Source of the DNA: Gammaproteobacteria bacterium
Lineage (GTDB): Bacteria; Pseudomonadota; Gammaproteobacteria; Burkholderiales; Rhodocyclaceae
Direction of reading: 5' to 3'
DNA length: 64,000 nt
Assembly: GCA_029289235.1 (NCBI GenBank)
Contig: JARFTZ010000056.1
Coordinates: forward strand, 1-64,000
Below the pieces are notes generated by a model. That model did not search any database and was not told where the DNA came from. It was given only the letters and a program-made list of their open reading frames with translations. The position numbers and the translations under genes were made by a program. Shown here in pieces: positions 55,090-63,198 of the stretch. Numbering within the stretch: position 1 is the stretch's first letter; every line of letters begins with the position of its first letter.

Positions 55090-57234
55090 TCACCCCCGCC
55101 GCCAGGCATGAAAACGTTCGACCCACGCCAGCAGCTTCTCCGGTGCGTGCGCCTTCTTCCAGACGCCGGCGACGTACTTGTTGGCCTCGGCCAGCGTCGG
55201 GTAGATGTGGATGGTGCCGAGGATTTTGTTCAGGCCGATCCCCTGCTTCATGGCCAGCACGTACTCGGCGATCAGGTCGCCGGCGTGTTCGCCGACGATC
55301 GTCACGCCGAGAATGCGATCCTTGCCCGGCTCCGTCAGCACCTTGATGAAACCGTGGGCTTCGCCGTCGGCGATGGCGCGGTCGAGGTCGTCAATGCCGT
55401 AAGTGGTCACTTCGCAGGGAATGCCATTTTCCCGGGCTTCGAGTTCGTTGAGCCCGACGCGCGCGACTTCCGGTTCGACGAAGGTCGCCCAGGGGATCAC
55501 CGCGTAGTCCGCTTTGAACTTCCTGAACGGATCGAACAGCGCGTTGACCGCCGCGTACCACGCCTGGTGCGCGGCCGTGTGGGTGAACTGGAACGGCCCG
55601 GCCACGTCGCCTGCCGCATAAATGTTGGGGAAGCGGGTCTGCAGGAATTCGTTGGTCTCCACCGTACGCCCGGTCGGGATGTCCAGTTTTTCCAGCCCGT
55701 AGCCTTTCAGGTTGGCCGCACGGCCGACGGCGACCAGCACGGCGTCGAAGGGAATGCGCACCTCCTGTCCGGCGTGCTCGGCGACGAGAATCTTCTCGCC
55801 GTTCTCCACCAGAAACGCCTTGGCCTGATGCCCGGTCAGCACGGCAACGCCCTCGGCACGGAAGCGCTGCGCCACGAGTTCGGAAACCTCCGGGTCTTCG
55901 CGCATCAGCAGGCGCGGCGCCATTTCCACCTGCGTCACCTGTGCGCCGAGGCGGGCAAAGGCTTGCGTCAATTCGGATCCGATCGGCCCGCCGCCGAGAA
56001 CCACCAGCCGGCGCGGTAATTCGCGCAGGTTCCAGACCGTGTCCGAGGTCAGATAGCCGACCTCGTCGATGCCAGGAATCGGCGGCACGAACGGCCGCGC
56101 GCCGGCGGCGATGACGATGCTGCGCGTGGTCAGCGTTCTCTGGGTGCCGCCCTCGCCCGTAACCTCCACTTCCCACGGCGAGACGATGCGGGCCGTTCCC
56201 TGCACGACATCGACGCCCAGCGACGTGTAGCGCTCCGCCGAATCGTGCGGCTCGACGCTGCGGATCACCGCCTGCACACGCTCCATCACCGTGGCGAAGT
56301 CGAACTCCGCCTTCGCCGAGGCAATGCCGAACTCCCTGGAACGCGCCATGTGCGAGAGCAGCTTGGCCGAACGGATCAGCGCCTTGGACGGCACGCAACC
56401 GGTATTGAGGCAGTCGCCGCCCAGCCTGTGCTTTTCCACCAACGTCACTTTCGCCTTGACGGCAGCGGCAATATAGGCGGTAACCAGCCCGGCACTGCCG
56501 GCACCGATGACCACCAGGTTGCGGTCGAAGCGCGCCGGCTTTTTCCAGCCGGCATAGACCCGGTTGGCGCGCACCGCATCAATGATCTTGCGCGCCAGCA
56601 GCGGGAATACGCCGAGCAACGCGAAGGAGCCGAGCAGCGCGGGCGACAGGATACCCGCCAGCGAATCGAGCTGCGCCAGTTGGGTGCCGGCATTCACATA
56701 CACCACGGTGCCGGCGAGCATGCCGATCTGGCTGGTCCAGTAGAAGGTCGCCACCCTCATCGCCGTCAGCCCGAACAGCAGGTTGATGACGAAAAACGGG
56801 AACACCGGCACCAGGCGCAGGGTAAACAGGTAGAACGCGCCCTCGCGCCGCACGCCCGCGTCGATGGCCTGCAGGCGCGGACCGAAGCGCCCGGCCACCC
56901 AGTCGCGCAGCAGGAAACGGGCGATCAGGAAGGCCAGCGTGGCGCCGACGGTCGAGGCGAAGGACACGATCACCGTCCCCCACAGCAGGCCGAACACCGC
57001 GCCCCCCGCCAGCGTGAGCAGCGCGGCGCCGGGCAACGACAGCGCCGTGACCAGCACGTAGAGCAAAAAGTAGACAGCTACGGCCAGTACCGGCTGGCCG
57101 ACGCGGAAAGTCTCGATCGCCGACTGCTGCGCCTTGAGCGTCTGCAGATTGAAATACTGGCCGAGATCGAAGGCAAAGAAACCTGCAACCGCGAGGATCA
57201 GCGCAACGAGCAACAACAGCTTCTTGAGACGCAT
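55090..57234 (-). CDS. VTT (TVP38/TMEM64-like) membrane domain fused to FAD-dependent disulfide reductase
   Basis: A 714-residue fusion. Residues about 1-240 are membrane: LLLLVALILAVAGFFAF, FLLYVLVTALSLPGAALLTL, GTVIVSFASTVGATLAFLIA and FTLRLVPVFPFFVINLLFGL, typical of SNARE-associated/TVP38 proteins. Residues about 240-714 are a class I flavoprotein: GAGSAGLVTAYIAA, the active disulfide GGDCLNTGCVPSKALI, a second nucleotide site VVLGGGPIGSELTQAFARLG, the FAD site YAAGDVAGPFQFTHTA and C-terminal HIYPTLAEAN (dimer histidine region). It resembles mercuric or dihydrolipoyl reductases. ATG 57234 with GGAGGGAAGG upstream. Substrate unknown. Confidence 0.88.
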   Translation of the reverse strand: MRLKKLLLLVALILAVAGFFAFDLGQYFNLQTLKAQQSAIETFRVGQPVLAVAVYFLLYVLVTALSLPGAALLTLAGGAVFGLLWGTVIVSFASTVGATLAFLIARFLLRDWVAGRFGPRLQAIDAGVRREGAFYLFTLRLVPVFPFFVINLLFGLTAMRVATFYWTSQIGMLAGTVVYVNAGTQLAQLDSLAGILSPALLGSFALLGVFPLLARKIIDAVRANRVYAGWKKPARFDRNLVVIGAGSAGLVTAYIAAAVKAKVTLVEKHRLGGDCLNTGCVPSKALIRSAKLLSHMARSREFGIASAKAEFDFATVMERVQAVIRSVEPHDSAERYTSLGVDVVQGTARIVSPWEVEVTGEGGTQRTLTTRSIVIAAGARPFVPPIPGIDEVGYLTSDTVWNLRELPRRLVVLGGGPIGSELTQAFARLGAQVTQVEMAPRLLMREDPEVSELVAQRFRAEGVAVLTGHQAKAFLVENGEKILVAEHAGQEVRIPFDAVLVAVGRAANLKGYGLEKLDIPTGRTVETNEFLQTRFPNIYAAGDVAGPFQFTHTAAHQAWYAAVNALFDPFRKFKADYAVIPWATFVEPEVARVGLNELEARENGIPCEVTTYGIDDLDRAIADGEAHGFIKVLTEPGKDRILGVTIVGEHAGDLIAEYVLAMKQGIGLNKILGTIHIYPTLAEANKYVAGVWKKAHAPEKLLAWVERFHAWRRG

Positions 57235-57248
57235 GAGATCCTTCCCTC

Positions 57249-57458
57249 CTAAACCACTCGGGCGCATTTGCCCGACAGGCATTGCCCCAGCCAGTGATCG
57301 AGCGACACCACACCGCCGCCCCGCGCGATCAGGAACAATAGTACCGTCATCCACACGCCATGCGCCGGGTACGCATCGGGATAGACAACGATCTGGATCA
57401 CCAGCGTCATGATCAACAAGGCGAGGGCGAGCAAAGCAGAGGTCATCGTCTTGTTCAT
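57249..57458 (-). CDS. Small membrane protein resembling the C-terminal half of DoxX
   Basis: A 69-residue protein with two helices (ALLALALLIMTLVIQIVVYP and GVWMTVLLFLIARGGG) and the end VVSLDHWLGQCL. The VYPDAYPAHGVWMTVLL...RGGGVVSLDHWLG pattern is what I know from the C-terminal end of DoxX-family proteins, which normally have four helices. It may be a shortened relative or a remnant. It has its own ATG and AAGGAG, and is 14 bp before the VTT-reductase gene, so it is likely expressed with it. Function unknown. Confidence 0.65.
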   Translation of the reverse strand: MNKTMTSALLALALLIMTLVIQIVVYPDAYPAHGVWMTVLLFLIARGGGVVSLDHWLGQCLSGKCARVV

Positions 57459-57839
57459 GGTCAGTCTCCTTGGTTGCATTGGTCATCGGGCGGGAGCCCG
57501 AACCGCCAGCCGGAATGCCGGACTGTTAATCGTTAGTCGGAGCTAGCGGCGATTTCTTACAAGGAGCTTTCGTCGTCCTCAGAAACGAGGATGGATTGGC
57601 TCACGCTGAATGCTGCCAAAATTGGACAAAAGCAATTACAATGGCGCGCCCATCTCGCGATCGCGAGATTCGCTGCGGCTCAGCGCAAGTACTTGATAGA
57701 AATACAATACTCTTGGTTTTTAGTGCCGGTCTGGTATCGAATTCAAGCGCTTGTGATCAAAGGATGATTGTTTCAGAAGTCTAAAACGCCTAGGACTATC
57801 AGGTCGTCCGAGGACAACGCATTCAATTCGAAGAATCTC
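57459..57839. other. AT-rich intergenic region between divergent genes
   Basis: This 381-bp gap has lower GC than its surroundings and no protein I can support. It holds the perfect 18-bp palindrome at 57652-57669. Both flanking genes start at its ends (57458 minus, 57840 plus), so promoters for both are expected here; none was convincing by eye. Confidence 0.6.
57652..57669. repeat. Perfect 18-bp palindrome
   Basis: ATCTCGCGATCGCGAGAT is its own reverse complement. It stands out in an AT-rich gap and lies between two divergent genes, about 194 bp from the minus start and 171 bp from the plus start. It may be a dimeric regulator site; no known consensus was matched. Confidence 0.6.
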
Positions 57840-58433
57840 ATGCGCAAGCTGGACCATCAATCTCGTAAATCCATCTGCCACCGGTTCCGGTCATACATCG
57901 CCAGGTCAGTCCCTCAACGGGAAGATCTGGCCTGTTCACGCTGGTTGCGGCCGATCGCCCACCTGGTCGTTAAAGACGATCTATGGCGTTTCAAACGCGA
58001 TACCGTTGCCCGCGGCGTGGCTATCGGCCTGTTCTGGGCATTCCTGCTCCCGGTCGCCCAGATCCCGTTCAGCGTGATGCAGTGTGTCTTTCAACGCGGA
58101 ATGATCACGGCGTCGATCATCGCGACATTTATTACCAACCCCCTCAACTTCCCGTTCTGGTGGTGGCTCGCCTACAAGGTTGGCAATGCCTTGATGGGAG
58201 GTGGATTGGCATATGCGCCACCATCCGCGAGTGTGGACTGGCTCGATTGGGCGCTGAGCATCGGGAAACCGACCTTCCTCGGGATGGTCATTTTTGCGCT
58301 GGCGTTTTCCACGATCGGCTATTTCTCCGTCAAGCTGGTCTGGAATTTCCGGGTACTGCACAAGCGCCGGACCCGCCGATTGCAGTACCGTTTGATTGTG
58401 GAGGCAGGCAGCGCCTCTGCGACAAGCTCCTGA
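57840..58433 (+). CDS. DUF2062 family membrane protein
   Basis: A 197-residue protein with two or three membrane helices (VARGVAIGLFWAFLLPVAQI, ASIIATFITNPLNFPFWWWL, GMVIFALAFSTIGYFSVKLV). The central NPLNFPFWWWLAYKVGNAL follows the TNPLT-like pattern of DUF2062, found alone or fused to lipid/glycosyl transferases. Function unknown. ATG at 57840; the longer frame upstream is unrelated. It is the only plus-strand gene among the two minus-strand operons. Confidence 0.82.
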   Translation: MRKLDHQSRKSICHRFRSYIARSVPQREDLACSRWLRPIAHLVVKDDLWRFKRDTVARGVAIGLFWAFLLPVAQIPFSVMQCVFQRGMITASIIATFITNPLNFPFWWWLAYKVGNALMGGGLAYAPPSASVDWLDWALSIGKPTFLGMVIFALAFSTIGYFSVKLVWNFRVLHKRRTRRLQYRLIVEAGSASATSS

Positions 58434-58476
58434 TTCTGAATTACCTACTGGCTCGCATCGAGACGGATAAAGGCCT

Positions 58477-59472
58477 TCACAAGGCAGTCGAATTGGCGAA
58501 CGAGACGCCCGCCGCATAACATTCCGGATACTCACTGGACGCCATCGCCGCCGTCCTGACGGAGTAATCCGGCCCATCCATGATCCGCCGGTAATACGAC
58601 TGCCACGCATCCGATTCCGGCGGCCAGTTGGCGAGGAAACGCGCTTCCCATGCCGCATGGTCATAGGCGACCGGCAGCGCATGAACCTGCGCCCCGGCGA
58701 AAACGCTGCCATAGAGCGCCGCATGGACCGGCGGCGCGATGCCGATGCGGGTAAGCACGCCGTGGCGCGAGCCGTGAAAGTTCGGTAGACCGGAGGCGCC
58801 ATTATTGATGACCCTGCCGTTTGCAAAGCGCCGCAGCGCCGGCAAACAGGTGTGGCTGCTGGCGAACACGTCGACCTGAGCGTCGTGAAACGCCTCCTTC
58901 AGCCAGATGCCGTTCTCTGACGCGTCCAACGCCTTGGCGTCGAAACGCCAGCCGGCGAGCGAGTCGGCATCGCCATGCACCACGCCAACACGGCAGCCGC
59001 CGACGCGAAAGCGCGCGACCATGGGCAAGGCACTCAAACGCTGAAGAACGTCCGGGAAACGCGCTGCCGTCACCTTCAGCCGCGCATGGATGCGGTTCGA
59101 GCGCTCGACGAAGGCATCGCCAACGTCCTCCGGATACGCACAGCCGCACCCGGCACTCTCTTCCCCTGAAAACAATTCAGCTTCGACATTACCGAGCGTC
59201 GCCGAATGGCGCAGCACCCGTTCGTTGATTTCGGAAAATCCGGCCGGATCGACATTGAACCAGTTGAAATCGCCGTTGAAGCACAGCGTCACCGGGCCGT
59301 CCTCGGCCGCCGCCAGCGCCTCGATGGCGTCCAGCGCCGGCAGGTTGCCGTACAGTCCCCCGATCACGTAGAGCGTACGGGCCTCTTGTATCGGGGCCTG
59401 GCCAATCGCCGCGGCGCCGTAGCGATAGCGCAGCGGACAGGCTCGACCGGCGCGGCCTGATGTCTCGCTCAC
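58477..59472 (-). CDS. Metallophosphoesterase-like protein with degenerate first motif
   Basis: A 331-residue protein with a calcineurin-like layout: VIGGLYGNLPALDAIEALAA, CFNGDFNWFNVDP, GCRVGVVHGDADSLAGWRF, DVFASSHTCLPALRRF and VINNGASGLPNFHG. In active enzymes the first motif is D-x-H-GN; here it reads GLYGN, so two metal ligands are lost, and the last motif is SSHT instead of GHTH. GD and HGD are kept. It overlaps the ABC ATPase gene by 4 bp (ATGA). Either an altered phosphatase or a binding protein; it is specific to this operon. Confidence 0.75.
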   Translation of the reverse strand: MSETSGRAGRACPLRYRYGAAAIGQAPIQEARTLYVIGGLYGNLPALDAIEALAAAEDGPVTLCFNGDFNWFNVDPAGFSEINERVLRHSATLGNVEAELFSGEESAGCGCAYPEDVGDAFVERSNRIHARLKVTAARFPDVLQRLSALPMVARFRVGGCRVGVVHGDADSLAGWRFDAKALDASENGIWLKEAFHDAQVDVFASSHTCLPALRRFANGRVINNGASGLPNFHGSRHGVLTRIGIAPPVHAALYGSVFAGAQVHALPVAYDHAAWEARFLANWPPESDAWQSYYRRIMDGPDYSVRTAAMASSEYPECYAAGVSFANSTAL

Positions 59473-60284
59473 GGCTTGCTCCCGATTGCGGCGAGCACTT
59501 TCGAAGCCGATGGAACTTCCCAGAACGCCTTTTGTGGAGAGTCTTCCGGGCGATACAGCCGCATCAGCGTCGTGTCGTCGACTTCGCCGACCGGCAGGTC
59601 GAAGGCGATCCGCCCCTGCTTCAGGCCGATCACGCGTTCGGCGAGCAGCGGCAACAGCGAGGGGTTATGCACCACGGTAATCAATGTCTTCCCGGCGGCG
59701 GCCTGGACGAGCAGCCGGCAGACTTCCGCCGCCGCCGACGGATCGAGCGCGGCCGTCGGTTCGTCGGCCAGGATCAGGGACGGCGCCTGCACGAGCAGGC
59801 GGGCAATCGCCGCCTTCTGGCGCTCTCCTCCCGACAACCGGTCGGCCCGCGTGCCGGCCAGCGCCAGCAGGCCGACGGACTGCAGCGCCGCCTCCGCCCG
59901 AACGATCTCGCCGGCGGGGAAGCAACGCGTCCAGCCACGCCAGCCGGGAACACGTCCGAGCGCGCCGATCAGCACGTTCTCCAGCACCGACAGCCGGCCC
60001 ACCAGATGCAGCCCCTGCAACACCTGCCCGACCTCCCGGCGCAAGGCGCGCAATGTTTCGGCCGGTACCGGGTGGACCAGTTGGCGGCCGAGCACCTGCA
60101 CCTGTCCGTGCTTTGGCGCCATGAAGCCGGTCAGCAGGCGCAGAAGCGTCGATTTGCCGGCCCCGTTGTGCCCGACAACGGCCACGCGCTCGCCCTGTGC
60201 AAGGTTCAATTGCGGAATTTCCAGCACGGCCCGGCCACCCGCCATGCAGACGACGCCATCGAGGACGATGCTCGGGATCGTCAT
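59469..60284 (-). CDS. PhnC-like ABC transporter ATP-binding protein
   Basis: A 271-residue ATPase: Walker A GHNGAGKSTLLRLLTG, signature RLSGGERQKAAIARLLVQAP, Walker B LILADEPTAALDPS, switch His in VVHNPSLLPLLA. It has a C-terminal extension (IAFDLPVGEVDDTTLMRLYR) like phosphonate-type ATPases. It powers the PhnE-like permease next to it. ATGA overlaps link it with the permease (upstream) and the phosphoesterase-like gene (downstream). Confidence 0.88.
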   Translation of the reverse strand: MTIPSIVLDGVVCMAGGRAVLEIPQLNLAQGERVAVVGHNGAGKSTLLRLLTGFMAPKHGQVQVLGRQLVHPVPAETLRALRREVGQVLQGLHLVGRLSVLENVLIGALGRVPGWRGWTRCFPAGEIVRAEAALQSVGLLALAGTRADRLSGGERQKAAIARLLVQAPSLILADEPTAALDPSAAAEVCRLLVQAAAGKTLITVVHNPSLLPLLAERVIGLKQGRIAFDLPVGEVDDTTLMRLYRPEDSPQKAFWEVPSASKVLAAIGSKP

Positions 60285-61162
60285 AGCAGCGCCTCACGGA
60301 TGCGCCGGCTGAGCGCGTCGAAGGCGGAGACCAGGGCAACGATGACAATCAGCACCGTCGCCAGCCGGCCCCACTGGAACAGCGCGACCGATTCGGTAAT
60401 CAGCAGGCCCAGCCCGCCCGCGCCGATGAGGCCGAGGATGGTCGAATCGCGGATGTTGAATTCCCAGACGTAGAGGTGGCTCGACACGAACTGCGGCAGG
60501 ACCGACGGCCAGATGGCGTTGAAGAACACCTGCACCGGCCCGGCGCCGACGCTGCGCACGGCATCGACGGCGGCCATGTCCAGCGTTTCGATCGCTTCCG
60601 CAAAGAGCTTGCCGTAGGTCCCCGAGGAATGCAGGGCGATGGCCAGGATGCCGGCCGTCGAACCGAGGCCGACGATGCCGACCAGCACCAGGCCGAACAC
60701 CAGTGTATGGATCGAGCGCGTCACGTCGAGAATCCCCTTGGCCAGCCAGGCCAGCGGCTTCGGCGCGGCCAGGTTGCGCGCCGTCAGTACGGCCAGCGGC
60801 AAGGCCAGCAAGGCGCCGAGCAGGGAGCCAAGGGTGGCGATGCGCACGGTCGTCCACGTGGCGCGGCCGAGGCCGGCCAGGTAATCGGCCTCGGCCTGCC
60901 GGCGGTTCTCGATGCGAAGCACGCGACCATCGTCGCTGCGGTATTCGAGCTGCGTTTCGCCGAACCACACGTCGAGAAAGCTCGGCCGGGCGAATTCGCC
61001 CGCCGTCTTGACCAGATTGGCCCACGGATTGCGCCCCAGCGACAACTCGTCTTCCTGCGCCAGCGAGCCGAGACAGACCGCCACCAGCAGCGCGTAGGCC
61101 AGCGTCAGCCCGAGGAAGCCCAGCCGTCCGGAAACGCCGGGGAGGCGGCGTGCGGCCATCAC
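60281..61162 (-). CDS. PhnE-like ABC transporter permease
   Basis: A 293-residue permease. N-terminal helix (LGFLGLTLAYALLVAVCLGS), a periplasmic part (about 30-85) and a transport core of five helices with TWTTVRIATLGSLLGALLAL, the FGLVLVGIVGLGSTAGILAI region and the coupling segment AVDAVRSVGAGPVQVFFNAI. This is the PhnE/PtxC layout of phosphonate/phosphite transporters. A single gene means a homodimer. It overlaps the receptor gene and the ATPase gene by 4 bp each. Confidence 0.88.
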   Translation of the reverse strand: MMAARRLPGVSGRLGFLGLTLAYALLVAVCLGSLAQEDELSLGRNPWANLVKTAGEFARPSFLDVWFGETQLEYRSDDGRVLRIENRRQAEADYLAGLGRATWTTVRIATLGSLLGALLALPLAVLTARNLAAPKPLAWLAKGILDVTRSIHTLVFGLVLVGIVGLGSTAGILAIALHSSGTYGKLFAEAIETLDMAAVDAVRSVGAGPVQVFFNAIWPSVLPQFVSSHLYVWEFNIRDSTILGLIGAGGLGLLITESVALFQWGRLATVLIVIVALVSAFDALSRRIREALL

Positions 61163-62025
61163 TGCACCGAGAGTTTTCCGGTCGCCAGGCCGGCGTCGCG
61201 GATCGGCTTATAGAACGCGTTGTCGCTGCTGACGAAGCCGGTGTAGTGCGGCGGCAGCAGTTTGGGCTGGGTCTTCAGCACGTTCCCCACGTCGCCCAGC
61301 GCCCCCTGCAGCTTCGCGACCAGCGCCGTGTCGGCGGCAAGCGCCTTGCTCACGGCGAATGCGTCGTTCGGCAACGGCTCGGACTGCCAGATGATCTTCG
61401 AGCGTTCAGCCTTGATCAGCCCCTGTTCGATCATCGCGTTGCGGTTGCGGTTGTAATCAGCGCCGGCATCGAGCACGCCTTGCGTCACCTGGGTCTGAAT
61501 CGCCTGATGCGAGGTGTGCACCACCCTCGCGAAATACGTTTCCGGCGTAATGCCCTGGGTCATCAGGTAGTGCAGCGGAATCAGGTAACCCGAGGTGGAG
61601 CCCTTGTCGCCGAAGGCGAAGGTCCGCCCCTTCAGATCCGCTGGCAAACGGATGCCCGAATCGGGGTGAGTCACCATGATCGCGAAATACTCCGGCTTGC
61701 CGTCGTAGAGGATGGTGGAGATGACCTGCGCGCCGGACTGGTGGTTGGCCAGCACGTAGCCCCATGGCCCGAGCAGGGCGATGTCCGTCTCGCCGTTGGC
61801 CAGCGACTTGGCGAGTCCCTCCCAGCTATCGACGGTGCGCAACTGCACCGGCCGGTTCAGCCGGGCGGTGAGGTAATCGGCCAGCGGGCGGTAGGTCGCA
61901 TCGTTCTTGTCCTTGTCCGGTTGGAAGAGGCCAACGCCGAACTTGAGTGGCGGCTCGGATGCAAACGCGGAAGAGAAGAAAAGCGAACTGGCCAGTGCGG
62001 TCAGGAATCGAAAAAAACCGTGCAT
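61159..62025 (-). CDS. PhnD-like periplasmic substrate-binding protein
   Basis: A 288-residue receptor of the phosphate/phosphite/phosphonate family. Signal peptide (HGFFRFLTALASSLFFSSAF, then A) and then FGVGLFQPDKDKNDATYRPL, DIALLGPWGYVLA and the oxyanion-binding FAFGDKGSTSGYLIPLHYL. Start: the second ATG at 62025 has AAGGAG at 7 nt; the first ATG (62031) is too close to that site. The ligand could be phosphonate, arsenic-containing analogues or another oxyanion; the arsS context suggests arsenic-related, not proven. It starts 14 bp after arsS. Confidence 0.88.
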   Translation of the reverse strand: MHGFFRFLTALASSLFFSSAFASEPPLKFGVGLFQPDKDKNDATYRPLADYLTARLNRPVQLRTVDSWEGLAKSLANGETDIALLGPWGYVLANHQSGAQVISTILYDGKPEYFAIMVTHPDSGIRLPADLKGRTFAFGDKGSTSGYLIPLHYLMTQGITPETYFARVVHTSHQAIQTQVTQGVLDAGADYNRNRNAMIEQGLIKAERSKIIWQSEPLPNDAFAVSKALAADTALVAKLQGALGDVGNVLKTQPKLLPPHYTGFVSSDNAFYKPIRDAGLATGKLSVQ

Positions 62026-62038
62026 TTGCATTCTCCTT

Positions 62039-63034
62039 TCACGAAGCCGCAGCCGGTTCCGATGCTTTTTCCGACCCCAGCGCCCCGCCACAACTGCTGC
62101 CCTGCCCTGCGGTGCAGCCGTAACAATGATCGGCCACGCGGATCGGCCGGCCCGCGAAATCCGTCTCCAGCAACTCGGAAAGATGCACCGGCCGCGCTTC
62201 CGCTCCGCCCGGATGCAAGCCGAGCATCTGGTTGAAATCGCAGTCGAACACATAGCCCTGCCAGCTGACGGAAATCAGGCTGCGGCACATCACGCCATCC
62301 AGGTTCTCGGCGCGATAAGCCCCCTTGAGCAGCGCCATGTACGGGTGGAACTCGTTGCGCGAGATGAGCTGGCTGCCGAAGCGCTGGATGGGCATGTTGG
62401 TCAGCGCGAAAAGGTGGTTGAAGACGATGCCGTAGCGCGTCGCCAGCTGTTCCTTGTAGGACTGCTCCAGCCGCACCTGGTCGGGCGGCAGGGATGGCCC
62501 GAGCGGGTTGTAGACGAGGTTGAGCACCCGCCCGCTGTCCGGCAGGCCATAGCCCAGGTCGTTGAGCTGGCGCAACCCATCGAGGCTGGACTGGAAAACG
62601 CCGTCGCCGCGCTGCTTGTTGAAGTTCTCTTCCAGATAGCAGGGCAGCGAGGCGGTGATCTCGACCGCGTTGTCGGCGAGGAACACCGCCAGCGTCTCGT
62701 AGCCCGGTTCGTTGAGGATGGTCAGGTTGCAGCGGTCGATCACGCGCAGCCCCATCGCCCGGGCTTCGCCGACCAGCCAGCGGAAATGCGGGTTCATCTC
62801 CGGCGCGCCACCGGTCAGATCAAGCGTCTGGATCGCTTGCCGACGCGCGAAGTCCAGCAATACCTCCATGGTTTCCCGACTCATTTCTTCGGTGCGCTTC
62901 GGACTGGCCGCCACGTGGCAATGAAAGCACGACTGGTTGCAGCGATAGCCGAGATTGGCCTGCAGGGTTTCCAGTTTGCCGCGCCGGATCGGCGGGAAGT
63001 CGGTCTTGACCAACAGCGGGAACGTGTCGCGCAT
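62039..63034 (-). CDS. arsS: ArsS-type radical SAM protein (arsenosugar biosynthesis; TIGR04167-like)
   Basis: A 331-residue radical SAM enzyme. The cluster motif CNQSCFHC (Cys32, 36, 39) lies in LGYRCNQSCFHCHVAASPKR; TLDLTGGAPEMNPHFRWLV is the GGE-like region. The Cys-rich C-terminus HCYGCTAGQGSSCGGALG matches the ArsS/rSAM-SeCys group, whose members may carry selenocysteine; here all are cysteine codons. ArsS is reported to join dimethylarsenic to the adenosyl group of SAM, the first step to arsenosugars. arsM, usually next to it, is absent from the window. First gene of the five-gene operon. Confidence 0.9.
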   Translation of the reverse strand: MRDTFPLLVKTDFPPIRRGKLETLQANLGYRCNQSCFHCHVAASPKRTEEMSRETMEVLLDFARRQAIQTLDLTGGAPEMNPHFRWLVGEARAMGLRVIDRCNLTILNEPGYETLAVFLADNAVEITASLPCYLEENFNKQRGDGVFQSSLDGLRQLNDLGYGLPDSGRVLNLVYNPLGPSLPPDQVRLEQSYKEQLATRYGIVFNHLFALTNMPIQRFGSQLISRNEFHPYMALLKGAYRAENLDGVMCRSLISVSWQGYVFDCDFNQMLGLHPGGAEARPVHLSELLETDFAGRPIRVADHCYGCTAGQGSSCGGALGSEKASEPAAAS

Positions 63035-63198
63035 GCCTCTTCTCCTGAAAGGTTTTACCCATTAGACGCACAAGCAGGCGAATTCTTACAGGAACCGCGC
63101 AAATATTTCGCGAATGCAAGGCGACACCCCCGGATATTTGCTATTTTCCGGGGGGCCGTCCGGCTCGGCCGGGCAATCATCTCGACAGACACGCAACA

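Noticed and set aside
57596..57784. 62-codon plus-strand frame in the gap before the DUF2062 gene
   Set aside because: No ribosome-binding site, atypical composition for this genome, and no recognisable protein; the gap is more likely regulatory.
62039..63034. Selenocysteine codon in the ArsS-type gene
   Set aside because: Relatives of this family can have Sec in the C-terminal Cys-rich region, but here the codons are TGT and TGC and the only TGA is the terminal stop.
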